Assembly: GCA_027064425.1 (NCBI GenBank)
Contig: JAMOPO010000015.1
Span: forward strand, 124,001 to 188,000
Direction: 5' to 3'
DNA length: 64,000 nucleotides
Source: Methanobacteriota archaeon
Lineage (GTDB): Archaea; JAADCQ01; Methanopyri; Methanopyrales; Methanopyraceae
A program made the position numbers and the translations under genes. Positions within the stretch are counted from its first letter, which is position 1, and the number at the start of each line of letters is the position of its first letter. Shown here piece after piece: positions 7,711 through 15,940 of the stretch. Under the pieces are notes generated by a model that worked only from the letters and a program-made list of their open reading frames with translations, did no database searches and was not told where the DNA came from.

Positions 7711-8298
7711 GGATTTATTCTCACTAAGAAGTCCGCGGGACTTCAGCAACCGGTAGGCCTTGCGTACGGCTTTCCTGATCTTATCCCGGTGCCCCAGCCC
7801 GCCCAGCGCCTTGGCGGCCTTCCGAATGCTGCCGCACTCGATCAGCAGCTCCAGCAGCTCCCGCTCGCGCGGCGAGAGCGGGATGTCCTCCTCCAGCGCC
7901 TTCTTGGCGATCTCGAGCGGGTCGTGACCGTCGTAGGGCAGGTGCTCCGACAGGATGGGCTCGTCGAACTTCTCCACCCACTCGAACTCGATGATCGTCA
8001 CGATGTCGTCGTCCTTAAGGTCCGGGTAGTGCTCCTTCAGCGCCTTGATCAGCTCCTCCCGGTTCTCGAACCCGTCCAGCTTGGCGTCCCGATCGGTCAA
8101 CTCGCTGACCTTCTTCGTCCGGACGTCCGTGATCCGGACCTTGCCGTACACGTACCCACCGCAGTGCAGGAAGACCACCTTGCCCGGCCGCGCGCCCCTG
8201 ACGTGGCCCACGCGGATGGTGGCCTTCTTCTCGCCCCTCAGCAGCTTGTCCTTGTACTCACCGCTGATCTCCAGGTGCTTGGAAATACCGTAGGTCAT
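7702..8298 (-). CDS. ASCH/PUA-like domain protein with C-terminal helix-turn-helix
   Basis: The protein is 198 aa. Residues about 1-115 match the archaeal ASCH (PUA-like) fold, thought to bind RNA: YGISKHLEISGEYKDKLLRGEKKATIR, then VFLHCGGYVYGKVRITDV. The C-terminal part has LSPRERELLELLIECGSIRKAAKAL, a typical helix-turn-helix with a LuxR/Fis-like cadence. An RNA- or DNA-binding regulator is therefore likely, but no target is known. It sits 40 bases downstream of rps2 on the same strand. Confidence 0.75.
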   Translation of the reverse strand: MTYGISKHLEISGEYKDKLLRGEKKATIRVGHVRGARPGKVVFLHCGGYVYGKVRITDVRTKKVSELTDRDAKLDGFENREELIKALKEHYPDLKDDDIVTIIEFEWVEKFDEPILSEHLPYDGHDPLEIAKKALEEDIPLSPRERELLELLIECGSIRKAAKALGGLGHRDKIRKAVRKAYRLLKSRGLLSENKSES

Positions 8299-8340
8299 GG
8301 GGAGAGGGGCCCCGGCAGCGTGGTTGGAGTTAGCGCGAGG

Positions 8341-8952
8341 CTAGCGCGGCGGCGGGCCCTCGAAGTCCTCCGGGTCGTACTCGAACTCTTCGTCCTCCTC
8401 CAGCCGCCCCAGCTTCTTCAGCAGCTCGCGCGCCAGCAGCCAGTAGACCAGCGCCAGCGCCTTCCGTCCCTTGTTGTTCGTCGGGATCGCCAGGTCCACG
8501 TTACCCGTGAAGTTGTCCGTGTCGCACAGTGCCACGATCGGGATGCCCACGCTCTGCGCCTCCACCAGCGCCTGGAAGTCGGCTCGTGGGTCCGTCAGCA
8601 CGATGATCTCCGGCTCCACGTAACCGTCGTACTCCGGGTTCGTCAGCGTTCCCGGCACGAACCGGCCCGGGATGGCCATCGCGCCCGTCGCCTCGGCGAA
8701 CTTGGTGATCGGCTTCTGACCGTAGTACCGCCGGGACACGACCAGGATCTCGTCCGTGTTGTACATCGAGAGGAAGTTGGCCGCGATCCGGATCCGCTCG
8801 TCCGTCTTCCTCACGTCGATCACGTGCAGCCCGTCGGGCCGCGTCCGGTAGATGAACGGCTCCATGTCCTTCGTCTTCTGCTGCGTGCCGATGTGCACGC
8901 CGGCCGCCAGGTAGTCGTTCAGCGGCACCAGCAGGTCGTCGTCCTCGGCCAA
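8341..8952 (-). CDS. rps2: 30S ribosomal protein S2 (uS2)
   Basis: This 203-aa small-subunit protein binds at the 16S head/body junction. Family marks: [43 protein letters not shown] at the start, [29 protein letters not shown], and VALCDTDN before [19 protein letters not shown]-like helices. The acidic C-terminal tail is typical of archaeal members. TTG start behind GGGGGTGA. It forms the standard archaeal rpoK-(ferredoxin)-rps2 order. Confidence 0.95.
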   Translation of the reverse strand: MAEDDDLLVPLNDYLAAGVHIGTQQKTKDMEPFIYRTRPDGLHVIDVRKTDERIRIAANFLSMYNTDEILVVSRRYYGQKPITKFAEATGAMAIPGRFVPGTLTNPEYDGYVEPEIIVLTDPRADFQALVEAQSVGIPIVALCDTDNFTGNVDLAIPTNNKGRKALALVYWLLARELLKKLGRLEEDEEFEYDPEDFEGPPPR

Positions 8953-8989
8953 GGGTTCTCACCCCCAGACCACGGTACCGTTACGGCCT

Positions 8990-9181
8990 TTACATCTCCA
9001 CCTCGATCGCGCCCTCGGGACAGGCCTGCTCGCACAGACCGCAGCCCGTGCACTCGTCCTCGTTCGCGACGACCGGCTTATCGTCTTCCTCCTCGAGCAC
9101 GTCCATTGGGCAGGCCTCGATGCACTCCCCGCACTCGGACACGCCCAGGCACGACTCGTGGTCGATGACCGGCCTCGGCAT
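8990..9181 (-). CDS. 2[4Fe-4S] ferredoxin-type protein
   Basis: This 63-aa protein has two cysteine clusters: Cys11, 17, 20, 24 and Cys44, 47, 50, 54 (second cluster CTGCGLCEQACP). The first has a five-residue gap between the first two cysteines instead of the usual two, which may alter that cluster. It is a small electron carrier of the bacterial type. Located between rpoK and rps2 in one operon, all on the minus strand. Confidence 0.88.
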   Translation of the reverse strand: MPRPVIDHESCLGVSECGECIEACPMDVLEEEDDKPVVANEDECTGCGLCEQACPEGAIEVEM

Positions 9182-9195
9182 GCCCCTTGCACCCC

Positions 9196-9378
9196 TCAGC
9201 GCTCCCTGATGACTACGACTGGAATGACCCCCCTCTCGAACTCCTTTTTAGCGATTTCCAGCGGGCTCTCGCCCTCCTCAACCTCCACCATCACCGGCGA
9301 CCCCATCGAGATCTGCAGGGCCCGCGCGCCCAGGATTCGCGTCACCTCGAACCTCGTCAGCTCCTCCATGCGCTCCAT
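9196..9378 (-). CDS. rpoK: RNA polymerase subunit K (Rpb6/omega homologue)
   Basis: The protein is 60 aa. The core MEELTRFEVTRILGARALQISMG followed by PLEIAKKEFERGVIPVVVIR is the RpoK signature. The subunit helps assemble RNA polymerase by clamping the largest subunit. The frame is open 28 codons further upstream, but the homologous region starts at ATG 9378, preceded by a GGGGGG stretch, so I chose that start. It leads the operon rpoK-ferredoxin-rps2. Confidence 0.9.
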   Translation of the reverse strand: MERMEELTRFEVTRILGARALQISMGSPVMVEVEEGESPLEIAKKEFERGVIPVVVIRER

Positions 9379-9506
9379 CTCCACGCCCCCCGGACGGCAG
9401 CCCGTGAACATGAGTGCACGAGTCGTGAACCCAGTCTCCCCTCGAGAACGCGATACGGTCAACTATCGATAGGGTCCGGCGACCCGGCGAGGGGACGCCG
9501 GGCGAG
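9379..9506. promoter_or_regulatory. divergent promoter region between rpoK and the M20 gene
   Basis: The 128-bp gap between divergent genes holds the 10-bp palindrome CTATCGATAG at 9463-9472 inside its only AT-rich patch. It may serve as core promoter or operator for either gene. A GC-rich inverted pair lies just before the TTG start at 9507. Confidence 0.35.
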
Positions 9507-10613
9507 TTGCGTGACGGGTTCGAGGTGGACCCGGCGGAGCTGCTCCGGGATCTCGTGGCCACGCCCAGCGTGACGGGGCGGGAGGACGACGTTCGGGACC
9601 TGGTTGTCGAGGTCCTGGACGAGCACGGCGTCCCTCACGAGGTGGACGAGATGGGCAACGTCCTGGCCGGCGAGCGGGGAGGCGTGCTGCTCAACGCGCA
9701 CATGGACACCGTTCCCGCCGGGGACGGATGGACGGTCACCGATCCCTACGAGCCGCGCGTCGTCGGCGGTCGACTGTACGGGCGCGGGGCCGCGGACTGC
9801 AAGGGCGGGCTGGCCGCGGCCGTGTCGGCGGTGGTCGAGGCGAACTACGAGGGGCTGCCGCTCTGCCTGCTGGCGACCGTGGGCGAGGAGTCCCCGAGGG
9901 AGGACGATAACGGCACACTGCACGCGTGCCGCAGAGGTCTGGACGCGCTGGGCGGCATCGTGTGCGAGCCCACGGACGAGGAGGTGCACGTGGGCGATCG
10001 GGGCAGGATCACGCTCGAGGTCGTCATCCGGGGTGAGAGCGCCCACGCGTCCACGCCCGAGAAGGGGAGGAACCCCATCGAGGCTGCGGCCAGGGTGGTG
10101 GAGGAGCTCTCCCGACTGGCACCGTCCCGGTGCCGGGTCCGCGGGGTGGGTCGCGTCGAGTCGTCGTTAAGCGTTACGCGCATCGAGGCGGGCGGACCCA
10201 GCAACGTGATCCCGGACGAGTGCCGGCTCACGGTGGACTACCGGGCCATCCCCGGGGACTCCGTGGAGGAGGTACGGGATCGCGTGGAGCGGGCCGCCCG
10301 CAGGGCCGCGCCCGGGTTCGACGTGGAGGTTAAGGTGAGGTCCGCCTCGCGGGCGACGGCGGTGGACCCGGACTCCCGGGTGGTCCGGTGGGTGGTGGAG
10401 GCGGCCCGCGAGGAGGGGCTCGAGGGGGAGCTGGGGTTCAAGCTCGGTCACTGTGACATCGAGTACCTAGTCCACGAGGCCGGGCTCGACTCCGTGATCT
10501 TCGGACCCCGGGGCGGGAACATTCACGGTCCGGACGAGTGGGTGGACGTGGAGAGCGTGCGGCGGTGCGCCCGGGTGTACCTCCGGGTGAGCGAGCGCGC
10601 GGCTCAGACCTGA
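9507..10613 (+). CDS. M20-family metallopeptidase (ArgE/DapE/LysK-like deacylase)
   Basis: The protein is 368 aa. M20 enzymes hydrolyse N-acyl amino acids with two zinc ions; likely substrates here are N-acetylornithine, N-acetyl-lysine or succinyl-diaminopimelate. Visible: HMDTVP (His65, Asp67), GAADCKGG (Asp97), catalytic Glu in GEESP (127-128), a dimerisation lid domain, then IFGPRGGNIHGPDEWV with the last metal His. The substrate is not decided by sequence alone. argB, argD and dapA elsewhere in the window fit arginine or lysine synthesis. The 3' end overlaps the convergent gene by 10 bases. Confidence 0.85.
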   Translation: MRDGFEVDPAELLRDLVATPSVTGREDDVRDLVVEVLDEHGVPHEVDEMGNVLAGERGGVLLNAHMDTVPAGDGWTVTDPYEPRVVGGRLYGRGAADCKGGLAAAVSAVVEANYEGLPLCLLATVGEESPREDDNGTLHACRRGLDALGGIVCEPTDEEVHVGDRGRITLEVVIRGESAHASTPEKGRNPIEAAARVVEELSRLAPSRCRVRGVGRVESSLSVTRIEAGGPSNVIPDECRLTVDYRAIPGDSVEEVRDRVERAARRAAPGFDVEVKVRSASRATAVDPDSRVVRWVVEAAREEGLEGELGFKLGHCDIEYLVHEAGLDSVIFGPRGGNIHGPDEWVDVESVRRCARVYLRVSERAAQT

Positions 10614-11671
10614 TCGGGGACGAGTAGGTCGAGAACCAGCTCCTCGAACTCCTCTCGCATCCGCAGCGGGTCCGCCGCTGGGTAACCGAACTCGGCCTCG
10701 ATCTCCCGGCAGAAGCGGCGCACCTCGGACTCCGAGTGGCCCTTACCGTTGACGCTGATGAACTGAACCCGCGCCCCGGTGAGCATCGTGGCGACCTCCG
10801 CCGCGTCCTGGATCTTGTCCCGAAGCTCCGGCCGGGTGGCAAGGACCATCTTGTCCGGATCGCTGCCGAGGAGGATCGTGAGCGCCGCCAGCGCCCCGCC
10901 CCGGCCGGTCCCCACCTCCAGCGGGTCCGCGGTGACGCCCGTCTGGGCGCCCACCAGGATGACGTCCGGCTCGTACTCCTCGTCCAGCTTCTTCACCGCG
11001 CCGTACACCGTCCCGGCCGCGTGCGCCATGGGCAGGACCTGCGGGATCACCATCGCCTCGCAGCCCGTGAGCAGGCTGCTCGGCTCGGTGCCGACGCTCC
11101 GGACGTCGACGCCCTCCTTCTCCATCGTCTCGCGAATCACGTTGAGCGTGGTGAACTTGCCCGTCCGGCGCCCGGTCCCGACGATGGAGACGACCTCCGC
11201 ATCGATGCCCTCCTCGCGGGCCCGCATCCCGTACTCCAGGTACTGCAGGTACAGCTCCGGGTCGCTGGCGTCGAAGTACTCGACCCCGCGCTTGTGCGCC
11301 TCGAGCCTCCAGTTGGGGTCCTGGGAGACCATGTGCAGGCGGCCCATGTTGTACACGTTGACGCCCTTCGTCACCGCGAGGTCGATGACCTCCCGCCACC
11401 GGAGGTAGTGCTCGTCCTCGTCGAACACCTCCTTCGTCCAGATCAGCCACTCCGCCTCCTCCAGCAGCTCTTCGAGGTCCTCGAGCGGCCGGATCTCGAG
11501 CTCTTCCACGTCCTCGCCCGCCACCTCGGTGGTCTTCTTCCCCACCCGCTCGTCCCGGTAGTCACACACGCCAACGATCTCGATGTCGGAGAAGCGGAGA
11601 ATCCCCGCCGCGACCTTGGTGAACGGAACCAGCACGGCCTTGTCCACGCTGGGATGCTCCACGCCGATCAT
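10604..11671 (-). CDS. DUF1611-like P-loop protein, 355 aa
   Basis: The N-terminal half (KVAAGILRFSDIEIVGVCDYR) looks like a Rossmann-type domain. The C-terminal half has a variant P-loop, SIVGTGRRTGKFTT, followed by VRSVGTEPSSLLTGCEAM and VLVGAQTGVTADP, as in the DUF1611 group (DgcN-like). Exact function unknown. The ATG start overlaps the DP1 stop codon by four bases (ATGA), so it is translationally coupled to the DNA polymerase D small subunit. The frame is open upstream inside the DP1 gene, but that part is a shadow. Confidence 0.6.
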   Translation of the reverse strand: MIGVEHPSVDKAVLVPFTKVAAGILRFSDIEIVGVCDYRDERVGKKTTEVAGEDVEELEIRPLEDLEELLEEAEWLIWTKEVFDEDEHYLRWREVIDLAVTKGVNVYNMGRLHMVSQDPNWRLEAHKRGVEYFDASDPELYLQYLEYGMRAREEGIDAEVVSIVGTGRRTGKFTTLNVIRETMEKEGVDVRSVGTEPSSLLTGCEAMVIPQVLPMAHAAGTVYGAVKKLDEEYEPDVILVGAQTGVTADPLEVGTGRGGALAALTILLGSDPDKMVLATRPELRDKIQDAAEVATMLTGARVQFISVNGKGHSESEVRRFCREIEAEFGYPAADPLRMREEFEELVLDLLVPDQV

Positions 11672-13290
11672 CCCCGGGGCTCGGTCTCCTCTAGATTGAC
11701 CACGGTCAGCCGCCGGCTCGGGTCCCGACCTCCCTTGCTCGGGTCGTACACTATAACCCTTCCCACGGTGGGCTCGATCCCGACCTTCCGCTGGAAGTCC
11801 GTCTGCTCCTGGAAAGTGGCGGTGGAGATCACGTCGCAGCCCCGCCAGTGGTGCAGCGCCTTGATGTGCGTGTGTCCCACGGCGAACACGTGCGGGAGCT
11901 TGTTCACCACCAGGTAATCCTCCGGGAGCGGGGCGATGGGCACGGACTCCCCGTACATCGGCACCAGGTGCCGGGCCCGGAGGCACGCCTCCGCCGCCCG
12001 ACGCACCCCGTTCGGGTCGTGCTCGGCGTCCGGCCGGCTCAGGATGATGTCGTCCAGCGACTGGCCGTGGAACATCAGGACGTCGAGCTCGCCGTGCAAC
12101 CGCACCAGGGCCGGGTTCGAGGGCAGGTGGACGCCGTCCAGCTCGGTCAGCGGCTGCGCCGGATCCGACGAGCGCAGGCTGGGCTGCGGCAGCGCCTGCC
12201 GGATCGCGTCGTGGTTGCCCGGGATGATCACAACCTCCACCCAGTCCGGAAACTCCTCCAGGTACCTCGCGAACCGCTCGTACTGTTGATCGATGTCCGG
12301 AATCTCCAGCTCGTCGCGCTGGCCGGGGTAGATGCCGATACCGTCCACCACGTCCCCGGTGACCAGAACGTACTTCACCCTGCCCGCGACGGGGTCGCTC
12401 GGGTCGTTCAGCCAGCGGATGAACCGCTCGAACAGGTCCTCCCGGAACCGCTTCGAGCCCACGTGCGTGTCTCCGATGAAGACCACCCGGATGTCGTCCT
12501 CGATCTTCGGCGCGCGGTTCTTCCGCGCCCCCTCGCCCGGGAGCACGATCTCCCCGTACTTATCCCCGACGAAGGCCACGAGCCCGCGCTGAATCTTGAC
12601 GAACGCCTTCACGCCGACGACCATTCCCGGGGCCACGTCACGCTCCACCTTCTCGAACGCCTCCGGAGCCTTGGACTTGGGCACGATCACCCGGATCTCG
12701 CCCGTCTCGTCCTCCAGCGTTATCACGTGAGCCCGCTCGGACCCACCCAGGTTCGTCACCACCCCCGCGAAGCAGTACACGCCCTCCTCCTTCCGGACCC
12801 TCATCGCCAGCTCCTTCAGCGAGTCCACCCACTCCTCGTCGAACATCCCGCGGATCTTCGGCCTGAGCCGCTCCAGCCGGTCCCGGAAGTGCTGAACGAA
12901 GCCCTCCACGCTGCCGTCCGCGGTCACGCTCTTGACCTCCTCGACGATCTCGACCTCCGCGTCCACCTCCGCCGCGGGCGGGGTCTCCGACCGCTGCTCC
13001 GCCCGGACCTCGACCTCCTCCCGGTCCTCCCGCTCGCCCTCCTCGGTTCTCTCCCGCTCTCGACCCCGCTCCAGGACCTCGTACACCTCGCCCTTGACAC
13101 CCTCGAGGAACTCGGGGTCCAGCTCGCCCGTGACCAGCTCCGCCGTGAGCACGGGCAAATCTATTTCATCGGCCCGCTCCAGCGCCTCCGGTGGGTCCTC
13201 GGACGATTCCAGCGCCTCCAGCGCCTCCGGGTCGAGCAGGACCCGGTGCTTCTTCGCCACCTCCCGGACCAGGTCCAGGCGCTCAGCCAC
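11668..13290 (-). CDS. polB: DNA polymerase D small subunit (DP1), 3'-5' exonuclease
   Basis: This 540-aa proofreading subunit of the euryarchaeal replicative polymerase D has a helical, Glu-rich N-terminal region to about 140. An OB-fold follows (about 170-250: FAGVVTNLG to KSKAPE). The calcineurin-like phosphoesterase has GDTHVGSKRF (Asp274, His276), TGDVVDG (Asp313), PGNHDA (Asn359, His360), FHGQS (His408) and GHTH (473-475), so all metal ligands are present. GTG start. It heads a two-gene operon with the DUF1611-like protein and is divergent from the gene at 13318. Confidence 0.95.
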   Translation of the reverse strand: MAERLDLVREVAKKHRVLLDPEALEALESSEDPPEALERADEIDLPVLTAELVTGELDPEFLEGVKGEVYEVLERGRERERTEEGEREDREEVEVRAEQRSETPPAAEVDAEVEIVEEVKSVTADGSVEGFVQHFRDRLERLRPKIRGMFDEEWVDSLKELAMRVRKEEGVYCFAGVVTNLGGSERAHVITLEDETGEIRVIVPKSKAPEAFEKVERDVAPGMVVGVKAFVKIQRGLVAFVGDKYGEIVLPGEGARKNRAPKIEDDIRVVFIGDTHVGSKRFREDLFERFIRWLNDPSDPVAGRVKYVLVTGDVVDGIGIYPGQRDELEIPDIDQQYERFARYLEEFPDWVEVVIIPGNHDAIRQALPQPSLRSSDPAQPLTELDGVHLPSNPALVRLHGELDVLMFHGQSLDDIILSRPDAEHDPNGVRRAAEACLRARHLVPMYGESVPIAPLPEDYLVVNKLPHVFAVGHTHIKALHHWRGCDVISTATFQEQTDFQRKVGIEPTVGRVIVYDPSKGGRDPSRRLTVVNLEETEPRG

Positions 13291-13317
13291 CTCCGGCTAC
13301 CCCCCGGGGTGAGGGTC

Positions 13318-13929
13318 GTGGCCAAGCTGACCACGCTCGCGCTGAGAGCCCTCACGGCCGCGATCATCTTCGCGACGTCCACGGCCTCGGGGTTCCTCTT
13401 CGCGATATCACTATCCGGCAAGTCGCCCGTCGACATCTCGCTGGTGACGCGGGCGGCGAGCGACCTGGCGAGGGGCGACTACGACGCGCTGAGCCGCGAC
13501 CTCATGCTGGCGTACTCCCAGTTCATGACGAGCTTCAGCGCCGGGATGAAGCTCCTTCTGGAGTACGCCGGGCTCAAGGCGAAGGAGGTCAAGGAGAAGG
13601 TCCGGGAGCAGAGGTTCCGGTACCGCGTGAACGTCGCAAACGCGCAGGACGTCTGCGCCCGGCTGACCCAGCTGACGCACGTCGACGACATCGCCGGGGG
13701 CCGGCTCCAGGTCTACGCCGACACGAGCCCGGAGCCCGGGCGGCAGGCCCACGTTCTAATCAAGGCCATCGGGTACGTTGAGCGCGTGCGCGTGAAGGGC
13801 GAGACCATCGTGATCACTTCCACCCCGTACTACATAGAGGCGGAGGCCCTCGGGGTCTTTGACCGGAACGGCGACCTGATAATCAACGTCGACTCGATCC
13901 GGCTCAGGAAGGTGGAGCGTAAGTCATGA
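13318..13929 (+). CDS. membrane-anchored hypothetical protein, 203 aa
   Basis: I do not recognise a family. A basic N-terminus is followed by one hydrophobic segment (ALTAAIIFATSTASGFLFAI, about 10-29). A helical region rich in Lys/Glu follows, then an alternating hydrophobic C-terminal domain with DDIAGGRLQVYAD. It is probably an extracytoplasmic domain held by a signal anchor. GTG start at 13318, 6 nt after GGGGTG; GTG at 13309 overlaps that site. Its stop overlaps the aldolase start (ATGA), so the two are coupled. Only about 27 bases separate it from the divergent DP1 gene. Confidence 0.6.
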   Translation: MAKLTTLALRALTAAIIFATSTASGFLFAISLSGKSPVDISLVTRAASDLARGDYDALSRDLMLAYSQFMTSFSAGMKLLLEYAGLKAKEVKEKVREQRFRYRVNVANAQDVCARLTQLTHVDDIAGGRLQVYADTSPEPGRQAHVLIKAIGYVERVRVKGETIVITSTPYYIEAEALGVFDRNGDLIINVDSIRLRKVERKS

Positions 13930-14498
13930 AGCTCCCGCAGAGCTCGCTCGCCGGGATGAGGAGAACGGTGGCGAGGCTGTGCCGCGAGCTCCACCGGCTG
14001 GGCCTCACGGCCGGGGGCGCGGGCAACGTCAGCGTGTGCCGCCGGGAGCGCGTCGCGGTGTCCCCGTCCGGGTTCCGGCTGGCGGACGTGAGGCCGCGCC
14101 ACGTCCCGGTGATCGACGTGGAGTCGGGGGAGACGGTGGTCGGCGTCCACGAGCCCACCTCGGAGCTCCCGCTCCACCTGACCGTCTACGAGCGCGTGGG
14201 CGAGGGCGTGGTGCTCCACTTCCACTCGCGGTGGGTCACCGAGCTGGCCCACGCCGGCAAAGAAATAGAGCCGACGGAGGATCTGCGGAGGCTGGCGGGC
14301 AAGGTGGAATGGATCGATTACCACCCACCCGGGAGCGAGGAGCTGGCCGAGGCGGTGGGTCGGGTGGCTAAGAAGCCGATGGCGGCCGTGCTGGAGCGCC
14401 ACGGGGGGCTGGTCGTGGGGGAGGAGCCGCGGGAGGCGCTATCGATCGCGGAGGCGTTGGAGGAGGCGGCGCGGTTGTCCGTCAGACCTCGTCCTTGA
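13926..14498 (+). CDS. class II aldolase (L-fuculose-1-phosphate aldolase-like)
   Basis: The protein is 190 aa. Class II aldolases of the fuculose-phosphate type cleave sugar phosphates to glycolaldehyde- or lactaldehyde-type products plus dihydroxyacetone phosphate. Marks: GGAGNVSV phosphate loop, SPSGFRL, HEPTSELPLHLTVY with the catalytic Glu, the zinc motif HFHSRW, and ERHGGLVVG with the last zinc His. In methanogens this enzyme is thought to supply lactaldehyde for lactate and coenzyme F420 synthesis. A lactaldehyde-dehydrogenase-like gene lies at 23997. Other substrates are possible. Confidence 0.8.
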   Translation: MKLPQSSLAGMRRTVARLCRELHRLGLTAGGAGNVSVCRRERVAVSPSGFRLADVRPRHVPVIDVESGETVVGVHEPTSELPLHLTVYERVGEGVVLHFHSRWVTELAHAGKEIEPTEDLRRLAGKVEWIDYHPPGSEELAEAVGRVAKKPMAAVLERHGGLVVGEEPREALSIAEALEEAARLSVRPRP

Positions 14499-14751
14499 CC
14501 TGCTCCAGCGTGGCGATCACCTGCAGCAGCACGGTCCTGGCGTACTCGGGGGTGTTCTGGTCGTTCACCACCTCCTCCAACGTGGATATAGCCGTGCTGG
14601 CCCTGACGCCGGGCGACTGCCCCTCCTCCTTCAGCGCCTTAATCGCCTGCTTGGCGGCCCGCCGTACGTTCCTGGGGATCTGGTCGTCCTGGACAATTCG
14701 CTCCTCAAGGAGCGTACAACACTGCTCGAACTTCTCCTCGTAGTCCGACAA
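14482..14751 (-). CDS. UPF0147 family protein
   Basis: This 89-aa all-helical archaeal protein of unknown function is recognisable from FEQCCTLLEERIVQDDQIPRNVRRAAKQAIKAL and STLEEVVNDQNTPEYARTVLLQVIATLE. TTG start 5 nt after GGGGGTG. It overlaps the 3' end of the convergent aldolase gene by 17 bases and shares an upstream region with the divergent regulator gene at 14838. Confidence 0.85.
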   Translation of the reverse strand: MSDYEEKFEQCCTLLEERIVQDDQIPRNVRRAAKQAIKALKEEGQSPGVRASTAISTLEEVVNDQNTPEYARTVLLQVIATLEQVKDEV

Positions 14752-14787
14752 GTCGCCACCCCCCGAGCCGCCGGTCGCCCGTCCGAG

Positions 14788-14817
14788 GTAACCTTGAAAA
14801 AATTTTTCGGAAGTTAC
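14788..14817. promoter_or_regulatory. dyad-symmetric AT-rich element between divergent genes
   Basis: GAAAAA and TTTTTC flank a central A (14796-14808), and outside them GTAAC (14788-14792) and GTTAC (14813-14817) form a second inverted pair with nearly equal offsets. It is the only AT-rich sequence in the gap, so it probably contains the TATA element of one or both genes. The symmetry suggests an operator, perhaps for the HTH regulator encoded next to it. Confidence 0.5.
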
Positions 14818-14837
14818 GCCTCCGGGGGCTCTCCGGC

Positions 14838-15323
14838 GTGAAATCCAAGATCAATCGGGAAGTAATCGAGGTGCTCATGGACGTTTACGGCCTTACAGAA
14901 CGGCAAGCCACGGTTTCCGTTATGCGCTCCGAAGGGATGTCGTACAGGGAGATCGCCGAGGAGCTCGGGATCACGGTGTCGGGAGTCAGGAATCACTTAG
15001 AGCAGGCTAGAATGAAGATGAAAGTTGACAACGACTTCGAAATAGCACGGATCGTCGGACGGCTTGAGGTCAGCCTCGGGCCTGCCCTGGTGATCGCCAT
15101 AGTACCGGTGGAGAAATCGGAGGACGTGATCAACCGGCTGATCCAGGAGGGTGAAGGAGTGACCGAGATGACGGGCCGGGGCGGCTACACCGGCGAGGAG
15201 CAGTCCGTTCTGTTCATTATCACGGAGGACGAGGACAAGGTCAAGGAGATCATCGAGGAAGAGGTGGGCGACAAGGTCCCGATGTTCATCATGCGAACAC
15301 CGTACGCTGCGCTCGCCCCGTAG
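14838..15323 (+). CDS. HTH regulator fused to a DUF2179-like ligand domain
   Basis: The protein is 161 aa. Residues about 18-60 (LTERQATVSVMRSEGMSYREIAEELGITVSGVRNHLEQAR, split here for family recognition) form a sigma-like or Tfx-type helix-turn-helix. The C-terminal half (GLPALVIAIVPVEKS-like strand, EGVTEMTGRGGYTGEEQSV, DKVKEIIEEEVG) resembles DUF2179, a small ferredoxin-like presumed ligand-binding fold. It is probably a one-component transcription regulator, and its ligand is unknown. GTG start about 7 nt after GGGGG. An adjacent dyad may be its operator. Confidence 0.7.
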   Translation: MKSKINREVIEVLMDVYGLTERQATVSVMRSEGMSYREIAEELGITVSGVRNHLEQARMKMKVDNDFEIARIVGRLEVSLGPALVIAIVPVEKSEDVINRLIQEGEGVTEMTGRGGYTGEEQSVLFIITEDEDKVKEIIEEEVGDKVPMFIMRTPYAALAP

Positions 15324-15340
15324 GGGGTGAGCGCCCGGGG

Positions 15341-15940
15341 ATGAACATCAAGCGGTCCGACCTGGACAGGATGGCGGAGAAGCTCCTCGCCGGGTACAAG
15401 ATGCTCGGCATTCACTGCCCCGACTGCAAGGCACCGCTCTTTCAGCACCCCAAGACCAAGGAGGTCACGTGCCCCGTCTGCGGGGCCAAGTTCGAGGTAG
15501 TCAAAGGCAAGCTGACGATGGTCGAGGAGGGCGAGAAGAGGGAGGTCGAGAAGCGAGAGGGGGAGGCCGAGAGCGCTGAGGCCGGGGCGGAGGAAGAGGA
15601 GGAGCCAGAGGAGGTCGAAGAAGAGGAAGAGGAGACCGCCGAGGAGGAAGGGGAGGAAGGCGGGGAAGAGGCTGAGGAGGCCGAGGAGTCGGAGGAGGGC
15701 GAGGAGGAGGCTGAGGAAGAAGAGGAGGCGTCCGCCGAGTCCGAGGAGGCCGCTGAGGAGGCGGGGCAGCCGGAGGTCACCGCTGAGCCCGGCGAGGTCA
15801 GCGAGAGCGACCTGAGGGACGCCGTCATGAACGTGGTCAAGGTGTGGCTCGACCGGGCCGCCAGGACCGAGGACCCGGACGAGGCCGTGCGGGACCTGAA
15901 GGTTGCCAAGGAGGCGCTCAAGCTCCTCCAGCGTCTGTAG
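15341..15940 (+). CDS. UPF0148/SSSCA1-type zinc-ribbon protein with long acidic tract
   Basis: The protein is 199 aa. The N-terminus (LDRMAEKLLAGYKMLGIHCPDC) and a zinc ribbon with Cys26, 29, 44 and 47 match the autoantigen p27/SSSCA1 (UPF0148) family of archaea. Residues about 60-150 are an almost pure Glu/Ala acidic tract, much longer than usual. A helical C-terminal segment follows (LRDAVMNVVKVWLDRAARTEDPDEAVRDLKVAKEALKLL), like a second folded domain. Function unknown; the acidic tract suggests a flexible spacer or contact with basic partners. Confidence 0.8.
   Translation: MNIKRSDLDRMAEKLLAGYKMLGIHCPDCKAPLFQHPKTKEVTCPVCGAKFEVVKGKLTMVEEGEKREVEKREGEAESAEAGAEEEEEPEEVEEEEEETAEEEGEEGGEEAEEAEESEEGEEEAEEEEEASAESEEAAEEAGQPEVTAEPGEVSESDLRDAVMNVVKVWLDRAARTEDPDEAVRDLKVAKEALKLLQRL

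Noticed and set aside
11848-13317. Long upstream extension of the 13318 gene opposite DP1
   Set aside because: It is a shadow of the DP1 gene; the ribosome site and the hydrophobic anchor place the start at 13318.
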